Shown: positions 7,449 to 16,375, counted from the first letter of the stretch. The stretch is DNA of 30,033 nucleotides from UBA11540 sp045531755 (GCA_045531755.1 JAZSEP010000012.1:1-30033), one strand, 5' to 3'. The notes: generated by a model not told the origin, from the sequence alone. Made by a program: numbers and translations.

Positions 7449-8801
7449 ATGAATATTAAAAAGAATGACATTATAAATATTGATATCACCGGCATTTCCA
7501 GCGACGGAAACGGTGTGGGAAAATTTGACGGATTTGCTGTTTTTGTTCCTATGACCGATGTCGGCGACAACGTTGACGTGCACATAATAAAGGTTACGAA
7601 AAGCTATGCCGTAGGAAAAATCGAAAGAATTAACACTTTTTCCCAGAACAGATGTGAAAATAACTGTGAAAGCTATTCCAAGTGCGGCGGATGCTGTTTC
7701 AGACACATAACCTACGAAAAAGAGCTTGAATACAAAAGAGATTACGTTGCATCAAATATGAAACGCATCGGAAAGCTTGACATCGAGGTTGCTCCTGTTG
7801 TGCCGTGTGACTATAGTGAGCGATATAGAAATAAAGCCGTATACCCTGTTCAAAAAAAGGACGGCAGGCTTCAAATAGGATTCTTTTCAAAGCACAGCCA
7901 CCGAATTGTAGAATGTGATGACTGCAAGCTCCAGCCTTCTATTTTTTCGGAAATCATCAAAGTGCTTAAAGACTTTTTCGAAGATAACGACTATTCAGTA
8001 TACGACGAGCAAACTAACTCCGGTGTACTAAAGCACATATTCCTCCGCAAAGGCGCTGTAAGCGAAGAAATTATGGTCTGCTTTGTCATAAACGCAGACA
8101 AACTACCTATGTGTAATGAAATCGTTTCTCTTCTCACTCAGAAATTTAATTCTATAAAAAGCATATCAATAAATATAAATAAAAGCGTCGGAAATGCCAT
8201 ACTTTCCGAAAAAAACCGCACTATATATGGTGAGGATGTAATTTGGGATACTCTCTGTGACGTTAAGCTTGACATCTCGCCCCTTTCTTTTTATCAAGTC
8301 AACCACAATACTGCAGAAAAAATCTATAAGAAAGCTGCGGAAATTGCTAACTTGAAACCTGATGACATTCTGCTTGACCTATATTGCGGAACGGGGTCAA
8401 TCGGCTTATCAATGGCACACAAGGTTAAAAAGCTAATAGGAGTTGAAATCATACCGCAAGCAGTCGAAAATGCCACAAAAAACGCTGCCAATAACGGCAT
8501 AACAAATGCTTCTTTTATCTGTGCTGATGCAAAAGAGGCAGTTAAACGACTTCATCGCGAAGGCATCTCCCCCACTGTCGTTATCCTTGACCCACCGCGA
8601 AAGGGTTGTGAACTTTCGGTAATTGAAACAGTAGTATCTATGAAGCCACAACGTATTGTGATGATTTCTTGCGACAGTGCAACACTCGCCCGCGACCTTT
8701 CTGCATTTACTGAATTTGGCTACCGCGCTGAAAAGGTAATTCCACACGATATGTTTCCAAGGACTAATCACATTGAGTGCGTAACTTGCTTAAATTTATA
8801 A
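7449..8801 (+). CDS. 23S rRNA (uracil-5-)-methyltransferase, RlmD/TrmA class
   Basis: SAM-dependent uracil-C5 methyltransferase with an iron-sulfur cluster, acting on 23S rRNA or tRNA. With the ATG at 7449 it has 450 residues. The N-terminus is a TRAM domain (residues about 1-58). Cluster ligands are Cys73, Cys79 and Cys82 (C-x5-C-x2-C), plus a fourth in VECDDCKL near residue 159. The SAM site is LLDLYCGTGSIGLSMA, followed by the family QVN and DPPRKG motifs and the catalytic Cys in MISCDSATLARDL. AAGGAG 7 bases upstream selects 7449 over an in-frame TTG at 7443. The exact target nucleotide in Firmicutes homologues (RlmCD or RlmD type) cannot be decided from sequence alone, so I leave the symbol blank. 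The sulfatase gene follows after 15 bases. Confidence 0.92.
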   Translation: MNIKKNDIINIDITGISSDGNGVGKFDGFAVFVPMTDVGDNVDVHIIKVTKSYAVGKIERINTFSQNRCENNCESYSKCGGCCFRHITYEKELEYKRDYVASNMKRIGKLDIEVAPVVPCDYSERYRNKAVYPVQKKDGRLQIGFFSKHSHRIVECDDCKLQPSIFSEIIKVLKDFFEDNDYSVYDEQTNSGVLKHIFLRKGAVSEEIMVCFVINADKLPMCNEIVSLLTQKFNSIKSISININKSVGNAILSEKNRTIYGEDVIWDTLCDVKLDISPLSFYQVNHNTAEKIYKKAAEIANLKPDDILLDLYCGTGSIGLSMAHKVKKLIGVEIIPQAVENATKNAANNGITNASFICADAKEAVKRLHREGISPTVVILDPPRKGCELSVIETVVSMKPQRIVMISCDSATLARDLSAFTEFGYRAEKVIPHDMFPRTNHIECVTCLNL

Positions 8802-8816
8802 TTCGAGGTCTTTTAA

Positions 8817-10850
8817 ATGTCTACTAAAAACGAAGTAAAAGCTGAAAAGCTCTTTAAATCGGGAAGGTTGAAATTCAGTTCTTTTTCCCTTCTTGTTTTT
8901 TACTATTCCACTATAGTTTTTTCAGAACTCATAATAAGAATATCGTCGTCAAAACATTTTTTTGGCATTGGACTTCTTTACATATTCTTGTTTTCCTTGC
9001 CTGTTGCACTAATACTGTTTGGACTGAGTCACCTTTTTTCAAACAAGGTAAACAGAGTTATTTCTATTGTTTGCACCGCTTTGCTTCTTGTATTCTACGA
9101 CTCACAGTTAATTTATTATCAGGTTTTCAAAACCTTTTACACCGTATTTTCTTTGACAAGAGCAGGTCAAGCAACCGACTTTGTTTTTGAAACTATGCAG
9201 ACTATTTTAAGGTCGATAGTTCCTTTCTTGATTCTTTTCCTGCCTCTTGCGGTCATTATCGTATTAGTTGTAAAATGTAAGGATATTTTCAACCAATACA
9301 GTGACGTTCCCTTATATTCCGCGGCAGCTTGCGTTACAATTCAGCTTATTGCAATATGCTGTACTTTTTTGACAGGACGCGGAATCTTTTCTCCCTATGA
9401 CCTGTATTTTCAAACGTCATCACTCAATCAATCCACAGACCGTTTGGGACTTATAACCACGTTCAGAATCGATGCACAGCGTCTTATATTTGGCGAGCCG
9501 GATATTATCGAGCTTCCTCTTGACGATAGCTCTGAAGATACATCATCTATTGATGACATATCCTCGACCACATCTACCGAAGACACACCCGTGGTAAAGC
9601 CTATTGTATATACCCCTAATATTCTCGATATTGACTTTGAATCCCTTATTGAAAACTGCACAGACTCAAGCCTTAAAAAAATTCACGAATATTTCAGCAA
9701 TGCTGAATATACGATGAAGAATGAAATGACCGGAGTTTACGAGGGTTATAATCTGATATTCGTAACTGCCGAAAGCTTTTCTCCGTATGCCATTGACCCC
9801 ACCCTGACCCCTACACTATACAAAATGGTAAACGAAGGAATAACCTTTAAAAACTTCTATAATCCAATCTGGGGTGTCAGCACACTTGACGGCGAGTACG
9901 TTAACCTTCAAGGATTGCTTCCAAAATCGGGTGTCTGGAGCATGTACCGTTCGGGAGAAAACTATCTTCCTTTCACCTTGGGAAATCAGTTCAAAAAACT
10001 CGGCTACAACACATTAGCATATCATAACCATACTTATCATTTCTATAACAGAGACGTTTCCCACCCAAATTTGGGATACACGTATATAGCGCGTGGAAAC
10101 GGACTTGACGTTAAAGGAACCTGGCCGGAATCCGATCTTGAAATGGTTGAGAAAACCACCGATGCCTTCATAAACAACGGACCGTTTCACGTATATTACC
10201 TCACGGTAAGCGGTCATATGAACTATACCTTTATCGGAAACTCTATGGCAAGCAAAAACAAAGCGCTTGTCAAGGACTTACCGCTCACCGAAGAGTGCAA
10301 GGCATATCTTGCTTGTAACATTGAGTTTGACAGGTCGATGGAGCTTTTGTTAGAGCGTCTTGAAGCGGCAGGAATTGCTGATAAGACTCTTATCGTTATT
10401 GCCCCTGACCACTACCCCTACGGCCTTACAAAAGAAGCTTTGGATACCTTTGCAGGTCACACCGTTGAAGAAAACTTTGAGCTTTATAAAAGTCAACTCA
10501 TCGTATACACAAAAGGTATGACGCCAATGACCGTTGACAAAGTATGTTCAAGCCTCGACATACTACCCACAGTATCAAATCTGATGGGTCTTGAATATGA
10601 TTCGCGACTTTTAATGGGTAAGGATATTTTTTCCGATTCCGAGCCTCTCGTAATCTTTGCTAACAGAAGCTGGATTACCGACAAGGCAATGTATAATCCC
10701 GAAACTGGAACGGTTACACAGCTGACCGATGAGCCTGTTGATGAGGATTATATAAAAAGGATAAACAAATTAGTTAAAACCAAGTTCACCTACTCGGCAA
10801 AGGTTTTGGAAAACGACTACTACTCTATCGTTTTTGGTATAAATGAATAA
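8817..10850 (+). CDS. LtaS-like membrane sulfatase (lipoteichoic acid synthase/phosphoglycerol transferase family)
   Basis: A 677-residue protein with about five N-terminal membrane segments (roughly residues 20-195), a low-complexity acidic Asp/Ser/Thr linker (about 238-262), and an extracellular alkaline-phosphatase-superfamily domain. The predicted metal and catalytic residues are Glu319 (FVTAESFSP), Thr356 (VSTLDGEY) as nucleophile, and Asp531-His532 (APDHY). AYHNHTYHFYNRD and YLTVSGHMNYTF match conserved LtaS blocks. Members transfer glycerol phosphate to lipoteichoic acid or modify other surface polymers. The STLDGEY motif replaces the usual TSDAEF-like sequence, so the acceptor may differ. 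It follows the methyltransferase gene by 15 bases and ends at a strong terminator. Confidence 0.85.
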   Translation: MSTKNEVKAEKLFKSGRLKFSSFSLLVFYYSTIVFSELIIRISSSKHFFGIGLLYIFLFSLPVALILFGLSHLFSNKVNRVISIVCTALLLVFYDSQLIYYQVFKTFYTVFSLTRAGQATDFVFETMQTILRSIVPFLILFLPLAVIIVLVVKCKDIFNQYSDVPLYSAAACVTIQLIAICCTFLTGRGIFSPYDLYFQTSSLNQSTDRLGLITTFRIDAQRLIFGEPDIIELPLDDSSEDTSSIDDISSTTSTEDTPVVKPIVYTPNILDIDFESLIENCTDSSLKKIHEYFSNAEYTMKNEMTGVYEGYNLIFVTAESFSPYAIDPTLTPTLYKMVNEGITFKNFYNPIWGVSTLDGEYVNLQGLLPKSGVWSMYRSGENYLPFTLGNQFKKLGYNTLAYHNHTYHFYNRDVSHPNLGYTYIARGNGLDVKGTWPESDLEMVEKTTDAFINNGPFHVYYLTVSGHMNYTFIGNSMASKNKALVKDLPLTEECKAYLACNIEFDRSMELLLERLEAAGIADKTLIVIAPDHYPYGLTKEALDTFAGHTVEENFELYKSQLIVYTKGMTPMTVDKVCSSLDILPTVSNLMGLEYDSRLLMGKDIFSDSEPLVIFANRSWITDKAMYNPETGTVTQLTDEPVDEDYIKRINKLVKTKFTYSAKVLENDYYSIVFGINE

Positions 10851-10857
10851 CACAGCT

Positions 10858-10890
10858 AAGAGCCTGCGTTAAAAAACGCAGGCTCTTTTT
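10858..10890 (+). terminator. intrinsic terminator after the LtaS-like gene
   Basis: A perfect 13-base-pair stem AAGAGCCTGCGTT (10858-10870) / AACGCAGGCTCTT (10875-10887), with a four-A loop and a run of T. Confidence 0.93.
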
Positions 10891-10919
10891 GCATATTTAC
10901 GGCACTTTTGATGAAACTA
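10891..10919 (+). promoter_or_regulatory. possible forespore (sigma-G/sigma-F type) promoter of the ger operon
   Basis: GCATA (10891-10895) fits the -35 of forespore sigma factors. GAAACTA (10913-10919), 17 bases on, matches 5 of 7 positions of the sigma-G -10 (CATWMTA). The overlapping GATGAAACTA (10910-10919) matches 9 of 10 positions of the sigma-F -10, though its spacer of 14 is short. No sigma-A promoter is evident here. Bacillus ger operons are sigma-G dependent. Confidence 0.4.
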
Positions 10920-10948
10920 AAGTTTAGAACTGTGAAAGGAAGAAAGTA

Positions 10949-12427
10949 GTGTCAAATAAAGAAAAGAAATCCTATCTTCAAAACGACCTCAGCACAAATA
11001 TTGAAACGGTGCGCGAAAAAATGTCGTCCTCGTCCGACCTGTTGGTTAGAGAAATTACAGTTTCGGGTATCAGGGTCGGGCTTTTGATGTGCGAAGGTAT
11101 GGTCAACATACAAACTATGGCTGAAATACTCATCGAGCCATTATGTGCACTTAATCTGAAGGAAAAAACGCCAAAAGCGCTACTCGATTGGGTGGAAAAC
11201 CGATGGGCGCTTGCGGCAGACCAAAGCGTTATATACACCTTCGAAGACGTATTTCGTTTTATGATGTCGGGCTTTGTTGTTCTGATAATCGACGGTATTC
11301 CTTCTGCTGTTTCAATGGGAATGCAGGGATTCAATTTCCGTTCCGTTTCCGAGCCTTCAACCGAGGTCAACGTGCGAGGCTCGCGCGAAGGATTTGTTGA
11401 GCCACTGCGAATAAACATAACTATGGTTAGAAGACGAATAAAGTCCCCTACCCTGAAGTTTGAATTAGGTAATATTGGAAGCAAGAGCAAAACTGACTAC
11501 TGCCTGTGTTACCTCACCGATAAAGTTTCAAAAGAGATTCTTGCAAATCTGAAAGAAAAGCTAAAAAACATAAATCTTGAGGTAATACTTGACTCAACAT
11601 ACCTCATTCCATTTCTTGAAAACAAACCGGCGTCTATGTTTTCACAGATAGGCATTACCGAAAGACCTGACGTTCTGAGCGCAAAAATAGCCGAAGGAAG
11701 AGTTGCAATTCTTGTGGATTCAACCCCCTTTGCGCTTATTCTGCCTTATCTTTTCACCGAGAATTTCCAAACTCTTGACGACTATACACACAGACCGTAT
11801 TACGCAACATTTATACGTTGGCTGAAATATGTTTCTTTCTTCTTTTCAATACTGCTACCCGGATTATACGTTGCAATTGCAAAGTTTCACCCGTCTTTGT
11901 TTCCCCACGCGCTTTTATACAACGTCGCATCATCCGAGCAAACAACACCTTTCCCGATATTTGCAGAAGCGTTGATAATATTTATTTTGTACGAAATTAT
12001 GCGCGAAGCAGGTCTTAGGTTGCCAAAAGCCATAGGTCACGCCGTCAGCATTGTAGGCGCTCTTGTAATCGGTGACGCGGCAGTAAATGCAGGAATAATC
12101 GGCTCACCAATGGTTATGGTCGTTGCGCTGACGGCGATAAGCGCTTTTGTTGTTCCTTCCCTTTATGAATCAATAACCGTTCTAAGATTTGCATTTATAT
12201 TTATAGGCGGTTTTTGGGGACTTTTAGGCATAATGCTCGGGCTATCAATTCTTGGAGTAAACCTCTGTTCGCAAAAGAGCTTTGGCGTTCCCGTAACTGC
12301 ACCTGTAACTCCGTTTAATTTCTATCAATTGCGTGACGTTTTGATTCGCGGAAGCTTTAAAAGGCTTAGCAGAGGATTCTCTATACAGAACGTACCGGGA
12401 TCAGATGTAAAAACAGAAAAAGGATGA
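10949..12427 (+). CDS. gerAA: spore germination protein GerA family (germinant receptor A subunit)
   Basis: A 492-residue GerABKA-family protein. The N-terminal soluble part (about residues 1-285) contains REITVSGIRVGLLMCEGMV, RGSREGFVEPLRINITMVRRRIKSP and ITERPDVLSAKIAEGRVAILVDSTPFAL, all family hallmarks. The C-terminal part has about five membrane segments, including LPGLYVAIAKFHPSLFP and EIMREAGLRLPKAIG. With the B and C subunits it forms the inner-membrane germinant receptor of spores. The start is GTG with AAAGGA 8 bases upstream. The gene is complete and leads a three-gene operon whose next gene starts 4 bases after its stop. The germinant cannot be inferred. Confidence 0.95.
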   Translation: MSNKEKKSYLQNDLSTNIETVREKMSSSSDLLVREITVSGIRVGLLMCEGMVNIQTMAEILIEPLCALNLKEKTPKALLDWVENRWALAADQSVIYTFEDVFRFMMSGFVVLIIDGIPSAVSMGMQGFNFRSVSEPSTEVNVRGSREGFVEPLRINITMVRRRIKSPTLKFELGNIGSKSKTDYCLCYLTDKVSKEILANLKEKLKNINLEVILDSTYLIPFLENKPASMFSQIGITERPDVLSAKIAEGRVAILVDSTPFALILPYLFTENFQTLDDYTHRPYYATFIRWLKYVSFFFSILLPGLYVAIAKFHPSLFPHALLYNVASSEQTTPFPIFAEALIIFILYEIMREAGLRLPKAIGHAVSIVGALVIGDAAVNAGIIGSPMVMVVALTAISAFVVPSLYESITVLRFAFIFIGGFWGLLGIMLGLSILGVNLCSQKSFGVPVTAPVTPFNFYQLRDVLIRGSFKRLSRGFSIQNVPGSDVKTEKG

Positions 12428-12431
12428 TAAT

Positions 12432-13511
12432 ATGCACACGAAGGTTCAAATTTCTTGGATAGAAGCAGTATCTTTGCTGACGGTATCGCAGATTTTTTCC
12501 ACTATTGCCTTTTCCTTGGAATCCCAAAACGGCTTGAGCGCAGTATCGGGAATGGTTGCATTTGTGATTGGCACAATTTTAAATTTTATTATTATAATCC
12601 CTTTTCTGATACTGTCAAATCGTTTCGGATGGAAATCCCCCATTGACCTTTCATTCAAGCTAATCGGAAGACCGTTTGGATATATAATAACAGCTATAAT
12701 TTTCACAATCCTTCTTCTGACAGCCTCTTCTACAGTAACGCTTTTCGAAGGCTTTTTATCAGAAACTCTTTTTCAGAATTCTCCGGCTGTAATAATAATT
12801 GCATTGTTGATTTTCGCCTCCGCGTACGGAGCTTATTTAGGAATCGAGGCTTTAGGAAGATTTGCGAATATAGTTTTCGCTTTGGTATCGATATCGGTTT
12901 TGCTGATCTTAATTTCTCTTTTAAAAAGCATCAGTCTATTAAATTTCGGAACTATCAGGTTAGAAGATATTAAAACGATTATAAAAACCGCAGGTCAAGG
13001 AGTTTTGTCTAATACAGGAATCATTACCGCCCTGATTTTAGCGCCGAGTGTGAACAAAAAGCATTCAAAGGGTTTTCTTTTTTGGAACGTCGCCTCATTG
13101 TTGATAGTTGAAGCGATTGCTTTTTCGGTAAACGGTGTACTTGGAGACTATGCTCTCGGAAAGGAATATCCGTACTATAACACAGCTACAATCGCAGAAT
13201 TTTCAATCTTCAAGCGCCTTGACATAATTTATATGTGCGTGTGGATTTTGGTAGCTTTTATTAAAACAACCTATTATCTCTTGCTTGCGAAAAATCTCCT
13301 TGACAACATCCTACAAAAAAAGGCAAAAAAGTACAGTCTCTTCTTTTGCGGCGGAATCATTTTTTTGCTTTCTTTTATCTGTTCAACACAGCCGATATGC
13401 TATCAATATATCAAAGTTATTACAAACTCGGGATTCGTATTAATCGGCTTTGTAGTTCTGTTACCCGTTATATTGCTCTTGAAAGGTAGAAAAAGCTATG
13501 AAAACGTATAA
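12432..13511 (+). CDS. gerAB: GerAB/GerB family spore germination permease
   Basis: A 359-residue integral membrane protein with about ten membrane segments, of the GerB family within the amino acid-polyamine-organocation (APC) superfamily. It begins with KVQISWIEAVSLLTVSQIF, and GAYLGIEALGRFANIVFALV is the family's conserved mid-region. The B subunit is thought to be the main germinant-binding component of the receptor. AAAAGGA precedes the ATG within the end of gerAA, so translation is probably coupled. The last 14 bases overlap gerAC. Confidence 0.93.
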   Translation: MHTKVQISWIEAVSLLTVSQIFSTIAFSLESQNGLSAVSGMVAFVIGTILNFIIIIPFLILSNRFGWKSPIDLSFKLIGRPFGYIITAIIFTILLLTASSTVTLFEGFLSETLFQNSPAVIIIALLIFASAYGAYLGIEALGRFANIVFALVSISVLLILISLLKSISLLNFGTIRLEDIKTIIKTAGQGVLSNTGIITALILAPSVNKKHSKGFLFWNVASLLIVEAIAFSVNGVLGDYALGKEYPYYNTATIAEFSIFKRLDIIYMCVWILVAFIKTTYYLLLAKNLLDNILQKKAKKYSLFFCGGIIFLLSFICSTQPICYQYIKVITNSGFVLIGFVVLLPVILLLKGRKSYENV

Positions 13512-14538
13512 AGTACTGCCGTTAGTTTTGGCAATGCTCTTTTTACACTCCTGTTTGCCGAGTACCCAACTCAGCGAAAGAGCAATAGTTGAAGCAGTTG
13601 GAATAGACAAAAAAGATGATGAGTTTTCCGTATCAATTCAGTATTATAACCCCGAGAACACAAATTCCGAAAGCTCACAAGACTCATACGTCAGCCATTC
13701 TGCAAAGACTATTTCCAAGGCAATGGAAGAAATTAAGGCCAAGCTTGGCAAAGAGTTATACTTTGCACACAATAATATTATTATAATTGGGAAGGCTGCT
13801 GCAGAAAGCGACGTCAATGATATACTAAGCTTTTTCGATTTTGATTCACAGACAAAATCCGATATATGTATCTTTATTTCTGAAAAAGCAGAGAATATAA
13901 TATCATTTCAGGATGAAAAAAACAGTATCACCCCTCTTTCGATTCTCAAGGTTACCGAAAATTCCGCAAAAAACGGAAAAGGATGTAACTGCAAAATGTA
14001 TTCTGTTATCGAATACAGTCAAAGCAAAAATGGCTCATTTGTCCTCCCGATAGGCAAAATCACGGAAGAAAAGCTGTTTGAAATTGACGGTGCTTGCCTT
14101 TTTAAGAACGGGGCTCTGATTGACACTCTCAGCGAAGAAGAAACGCGCGGACTGCAGTGGTACAATGGAGATATAAAAGAATATCTTTTTTCAACAAACG
14201 AGTGTGACATAATAGCGGAAGGTTGTGAGACAACGGTAAAACCGCTGATTTTCGATGATACACCTGTTTTTAAAATTGATGTTTCCGTAAAGCTGAAAAG
14301 GCCTACAGAAAAACTTAAAAAAGAAGATGAGACTTTAATTAAAGAAGCAATCAGTTCTCAAATTACTCGGGAAATAAAAAAGGTCATCTCAGTCGCATTT
14401 ACTAATCACGGGTGTGATATATTTGAATTTTCAAAATACCTCAAAATTAATTTCCCCGACTTTTCAGAAAGATTTGAGCAATGGTATACTTCACCTGTTG
14501 CAAGTTTTGAGATTGACGTAAGTTGTTTTTTCGCATAA
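13498..14538 (+). CDS. gerAC: Ger(x)C family germination lipoprotein
   Basis: A 346-residue lipoprotein and the third subunit of the germinant receptor. The signal peptide ends in a lipobox, LHSC, so Cys19 should be lipidated. The mature protein begins with the GerC hallmark LSERAIVEAVGIDKKDDEFSV, followed by KTISKAMEEIKAKLGKELYFAHN, the usual GerC N-terminal domain. The C-terminal third contains VSVKLKRPTEKLKKEDETLI and conserved helices. The ATG overlaps gerAB by 14 bases, with GAAAGG about 11 bases upstream. No terminator follows directly, so transcripts may run into the tRNA-Lys gene and stop at its terminator. Confidence 0.92.
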   Translation: MKTYKVLPLVLAMLFLHSCLPSTQLSERAIVEAVGIDKKDDEFSVSIQYYNPENTNSESSQDSYVSHSAKTISKAMEEIKAKLGKELYFAHNNIIIIGKAAAESDVNDILSFFDFDSQTKSDICIFISEKAENIISFQDEKNSITPLSILKVTENSAKNGKGCNCKMYSVIEYSQSKNGSFVLPIGKITEEKLFEIDGACLFKNGALIDTLSEEETRGLQWYNGDIKEYLFSTNECDIIAEGCETTVKPLIFDDTPVFKIDVSVKLKRPTEKLKKEDETLIKEAISSQITREIKKVISVAFTNHGCDIFEFSKYLKINFPDFSERFEQWYTSPVASFEIDVSCFFA

Positions 14539-14582
14539 ATTAAATTACTACGAAAAAAGTTACAATAAAACCCAAAAAACTC

Positions 14583-14611
14583 TTGACTTTGTAATAATAA
14601 ATTGATATAAT
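14583..14611 (+). promoter_or_regulatory. strong sigma-A promoter of tRNA-Lys
   Basis: TTGACT (14583-14588), 17 bases, TATAAT (14606-14611), nearly consensus. The predicted start of transcription is near 14618, about 20 bases before the mature tRNA. Confidence 0.85.
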
Positions 14612-14616
14612 ATACA

Positions 14617-14635
14617 AGCGTTCTTTGGGAACGCT
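14617..14635 (+). other. leader hairpin immediately 5' of tRNA-Lys
   Basis: AGCGTTC (14617-14623) pairs perfectly with GAACGCT (14629-14635), giving a 7-base-pair stem with a 5-base loop. It begins at about the predicted transcription start and ends 3 bases before the tRNA, so it would form the whole 5' leader removed by RNase P. Confidence 0.65.
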
Positions 14636-14638
14636 CTT

Positions 14639-14714
14639 GAGCCACTAGCTCAGCTGGCAGAGCATTTGACTTTTAATCAAAGGGTCTGGGGTTCGAATCC
14701 CCAGTGGCTCACCA
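14639..14714 (+). tRNA. tRNA-Lys (anticodon TTT)
   Basis: Complete cloverleaf. The acceptor stem is GAGCCAC / GTGGCTC, the D arm GCTC...GAGC, the anticodon stem TTTGA/TCAAA with loop CTTTTAA (anticodon TTT at 14672-14674), and the T arm TGGGG-TTCGAAT-CCCCA. A discriminator A and an encoded CCA end follow. It reads AAA and AAG lysine codons. Confidence 0.97.
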
Positions 14715-14722
14715 AACGTAAT

Positions 14723-14765
14723 AAATCCGAACTATTTCGTAAGTCGAAGTAGTTCGGATTTTTTC
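14723..14765 (+). terminator. intrinsic terminator of tRNA-Lys
   Basis: A long stem AAATCCGAACTA (14723-14734) / TAGTTCGGATTT (14750-14761) extends inward through TTTCG/CGAAG, followed by T. It also separates this transcript from the convergent cdd operon. Confidence 0.88.
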
Positions 14766-14792
14766 GCATTTAATATAAGCGTGCGTTTTAGT

Positions 14793-15191
14793 TTATAACG
14801 TCTTATAATCAAAAGCTGAAGGCAGCAGCTCGGACAATGAAAATATTCTAATTGAGTCTATATCTTTGAGCACAATTTTGAAGTCCGGTTCACAGAACTC
14901 TGCCATCACCTGACGGCATACTCCGCACGGTGCACAAAACGTGCCCACTTCTCCATCCTTAGCACCTACAACCGCAATTGCTTCAAACTCTCTTTCGCCT
15001 TCGCTTATCGCCTTGAAAAAGGCGGTACGTTCAGCGCAATTTGTAGGAGAATATGCTGCATTTTCTATATTACAGCCTGTGTAGATCTTTCCGCTCTTGG
15101 TAAGCAAAGCTGCTCCGACAGAGAACTTGGAATACGGTACATAGGCGTTTTTTCTTGCCTCTTCTGCTGTTTTTAGAAGGTTTGAATACAC
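14793..15191 (-). CDS. cdd: cytidine deaminase
   Basis: Hydrolytic deamination of cytidine and deoxycytidine to uridine and deoxyuridine. The 132-residue protein has the normal length of the homotetrameric type. Zinc site: NCAERTAF with Cys52 and catalytic Glu54, and PCGVC with Cys89 and Cys92. VPYSKFSVGAALL and TGCNIENAAY are substrate-binding motifs. The start is GTG with AGGGGG 7 bases upstream. It is the last gene of the deoC-deoD-deoB-cdd operon, starting 11 bases after deoB. Confidence 0.95.
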   Translation of the reverse strand: MYSNLLKTAEEARKNAYVPYSKFSVGAALLTKSGKIYTGCNIENAAYSPTNCAERTAFFKAISEGEREFEAIAVVGAKDGEVGTFCAPCGVCRQVMAEFCEPDFKIVLKDIDSIRIFSLSELLPSAFDYKTL

Positions 15192-15202
15192 TATGATACC
15201 CC

Positions 15203-16366
15203 CTATTTTAAAATCTCATTTAAAAAGCTTTGTCCACAAGTGTCTTTTTTATCAACGTTAAAATACTCAAGTATCGTTGAAGATATATCAGAAAACGACG
15301 CTCTTGTACCCAGGTTTACGCCCGACAAAACACGGTTGCCGTAAATCAACATTGGAGTATACTCTCTCGAATGATCGGTTGATGGTGTGGAAGGGTCGCA
15401 TCCGTGATCGGCAGTTACTATGAGAATATCTTCATCGCCAAGCATTTGAATAAAAGTAGACAAATGGCTATCAAAATCAGTTAAAGCTTTTGCATATCCG
15501 CCAACGTCATTTCTGTGTCCAAAGGCAGAATCAAAGTCCACAAGATTTACAAAGCACAATCCTTGAAAATCCTTGTGTAAAATTTCCTGTGCGATTTTCA
15601 TTCCATCAGAATTGCTTTTGCTGTGGAAAGCCTGGGTTATACCCTTTCCTGCAAAGATATCGTTGATTTTCCCCACGGAAATGGTCTCGAATCCGTTTTG
15701 TGAAAGCAAATCAAGCATTGTGTCTGCAAAAGGTTCAAGAGAAAAATCGTGACGGTTTGAGGTGCGCGTGAAGGGATATTCGCCTTTAAACGGACGGGCG
15801 ATGACTCTTCCGACCGCATATTTTCCCGTTAAAATTTTTCTTGCAGTCTTGCAGATAGAATAAAGCTCATCGATTAGCACAACGTCTTCGTGCGCGGCTA
15901 TCTGAAATACGCTGTCAGCAGAGGTATATACTATAAGATTTCCGGTTTTAATATGCTCTTCACCGTAGTCTTTGATAACCTCTGTACCCGAATACGCTCT
16001 GTTGCAGATAACCTTTCTTCCTACAAGACTTTCAAACTCTTTAATAATTTCATCCGGAAACCCGTTTGGAAAGGTTGGCAAAGGTTGTTTTGAAACCAAA
16101 CCTGCAATTTCCCAATGTCCGACGGTTGTATCCTTGCCGTTTGACAATTCCGCCATTCTTGCGTAGCTTGCAAGTGGCGCGCTGACTCCGCCCTCTACCC
16201 CGTCAATATTAAAAAGACCAAGCTTTTTGAGTGTCGGACAAATGAAATTAGCGTTATTTCTTATCGCTTTCAGAGTATTGCTACCCTCATCGTTCCACTT
16301 GTATGCATCTGGCATTTCACCAATTCCGACGCTGTCGAGAACTATCAAAAATACTCTTTTTGGCAT
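15203..16366 (-). CDS. deoB: phosphopentomutase
   Basis: Interconverts ribose-1-phosphate or deoxyribose-1-phosphate with the 5-phosphates, linking the nucleoside phosphorylase and DeoC steps. The 387-residue protein belongs to the alkaline phosphatase superfamily, with manganese ligands in FLIVLDSVGIGEMPDA at the N-terminus and in ILIVTADHGCDPSTPSTDHSREYTP near residues 310-335. GKDTTVGHWEIAG carries the catalytic Thr. AGAGGTGG precedes the ATG. It lies 9 bases behind deoD in the same operon. Confidence 0.96.
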   Translation of the reverse strand: MPKRVFLIVLDSVGIGEMPDAYKWNDEGSNTLKAIRNNANFICPTLKKLGLFNIDGVEGGVSAPLASYARMAELSNGKDTTVGHWEIAGLVSKQPLPTFPNGFPDEIIKEFESLVGRKVICNRAYSGTEVIKDYGEEHIKTGNLIVYTSADSVFQIAAHEDVVLIDELYSICKTARKILTGKYAVGRVIARPFKGEYPFTRTSNRHDFSLEPFADTMLDLLSQNGFETISVGKINDIFAGKGITQAFHSKSNSDGMKIAQEILHKDFQGLCFVNLVDFDSAFGHRNDVGGYAKALTDFDSHLSTFIQMLGDEDILIVTADHGCDPSTPSTDHSREYTPMLIYGNRVLSGVNLGTRASFSDISSTILEYFNVDKKDTCGQSFLNEILK

Positions 16367-16375
16367 ATTCCACCT

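Noticed and set aside
14639..14714. tRNA-Lys 3' end as an integrase attachment site
   Set aside because: No integrase gene nearby and no second copy of the tRNA 3' end seen in the window.
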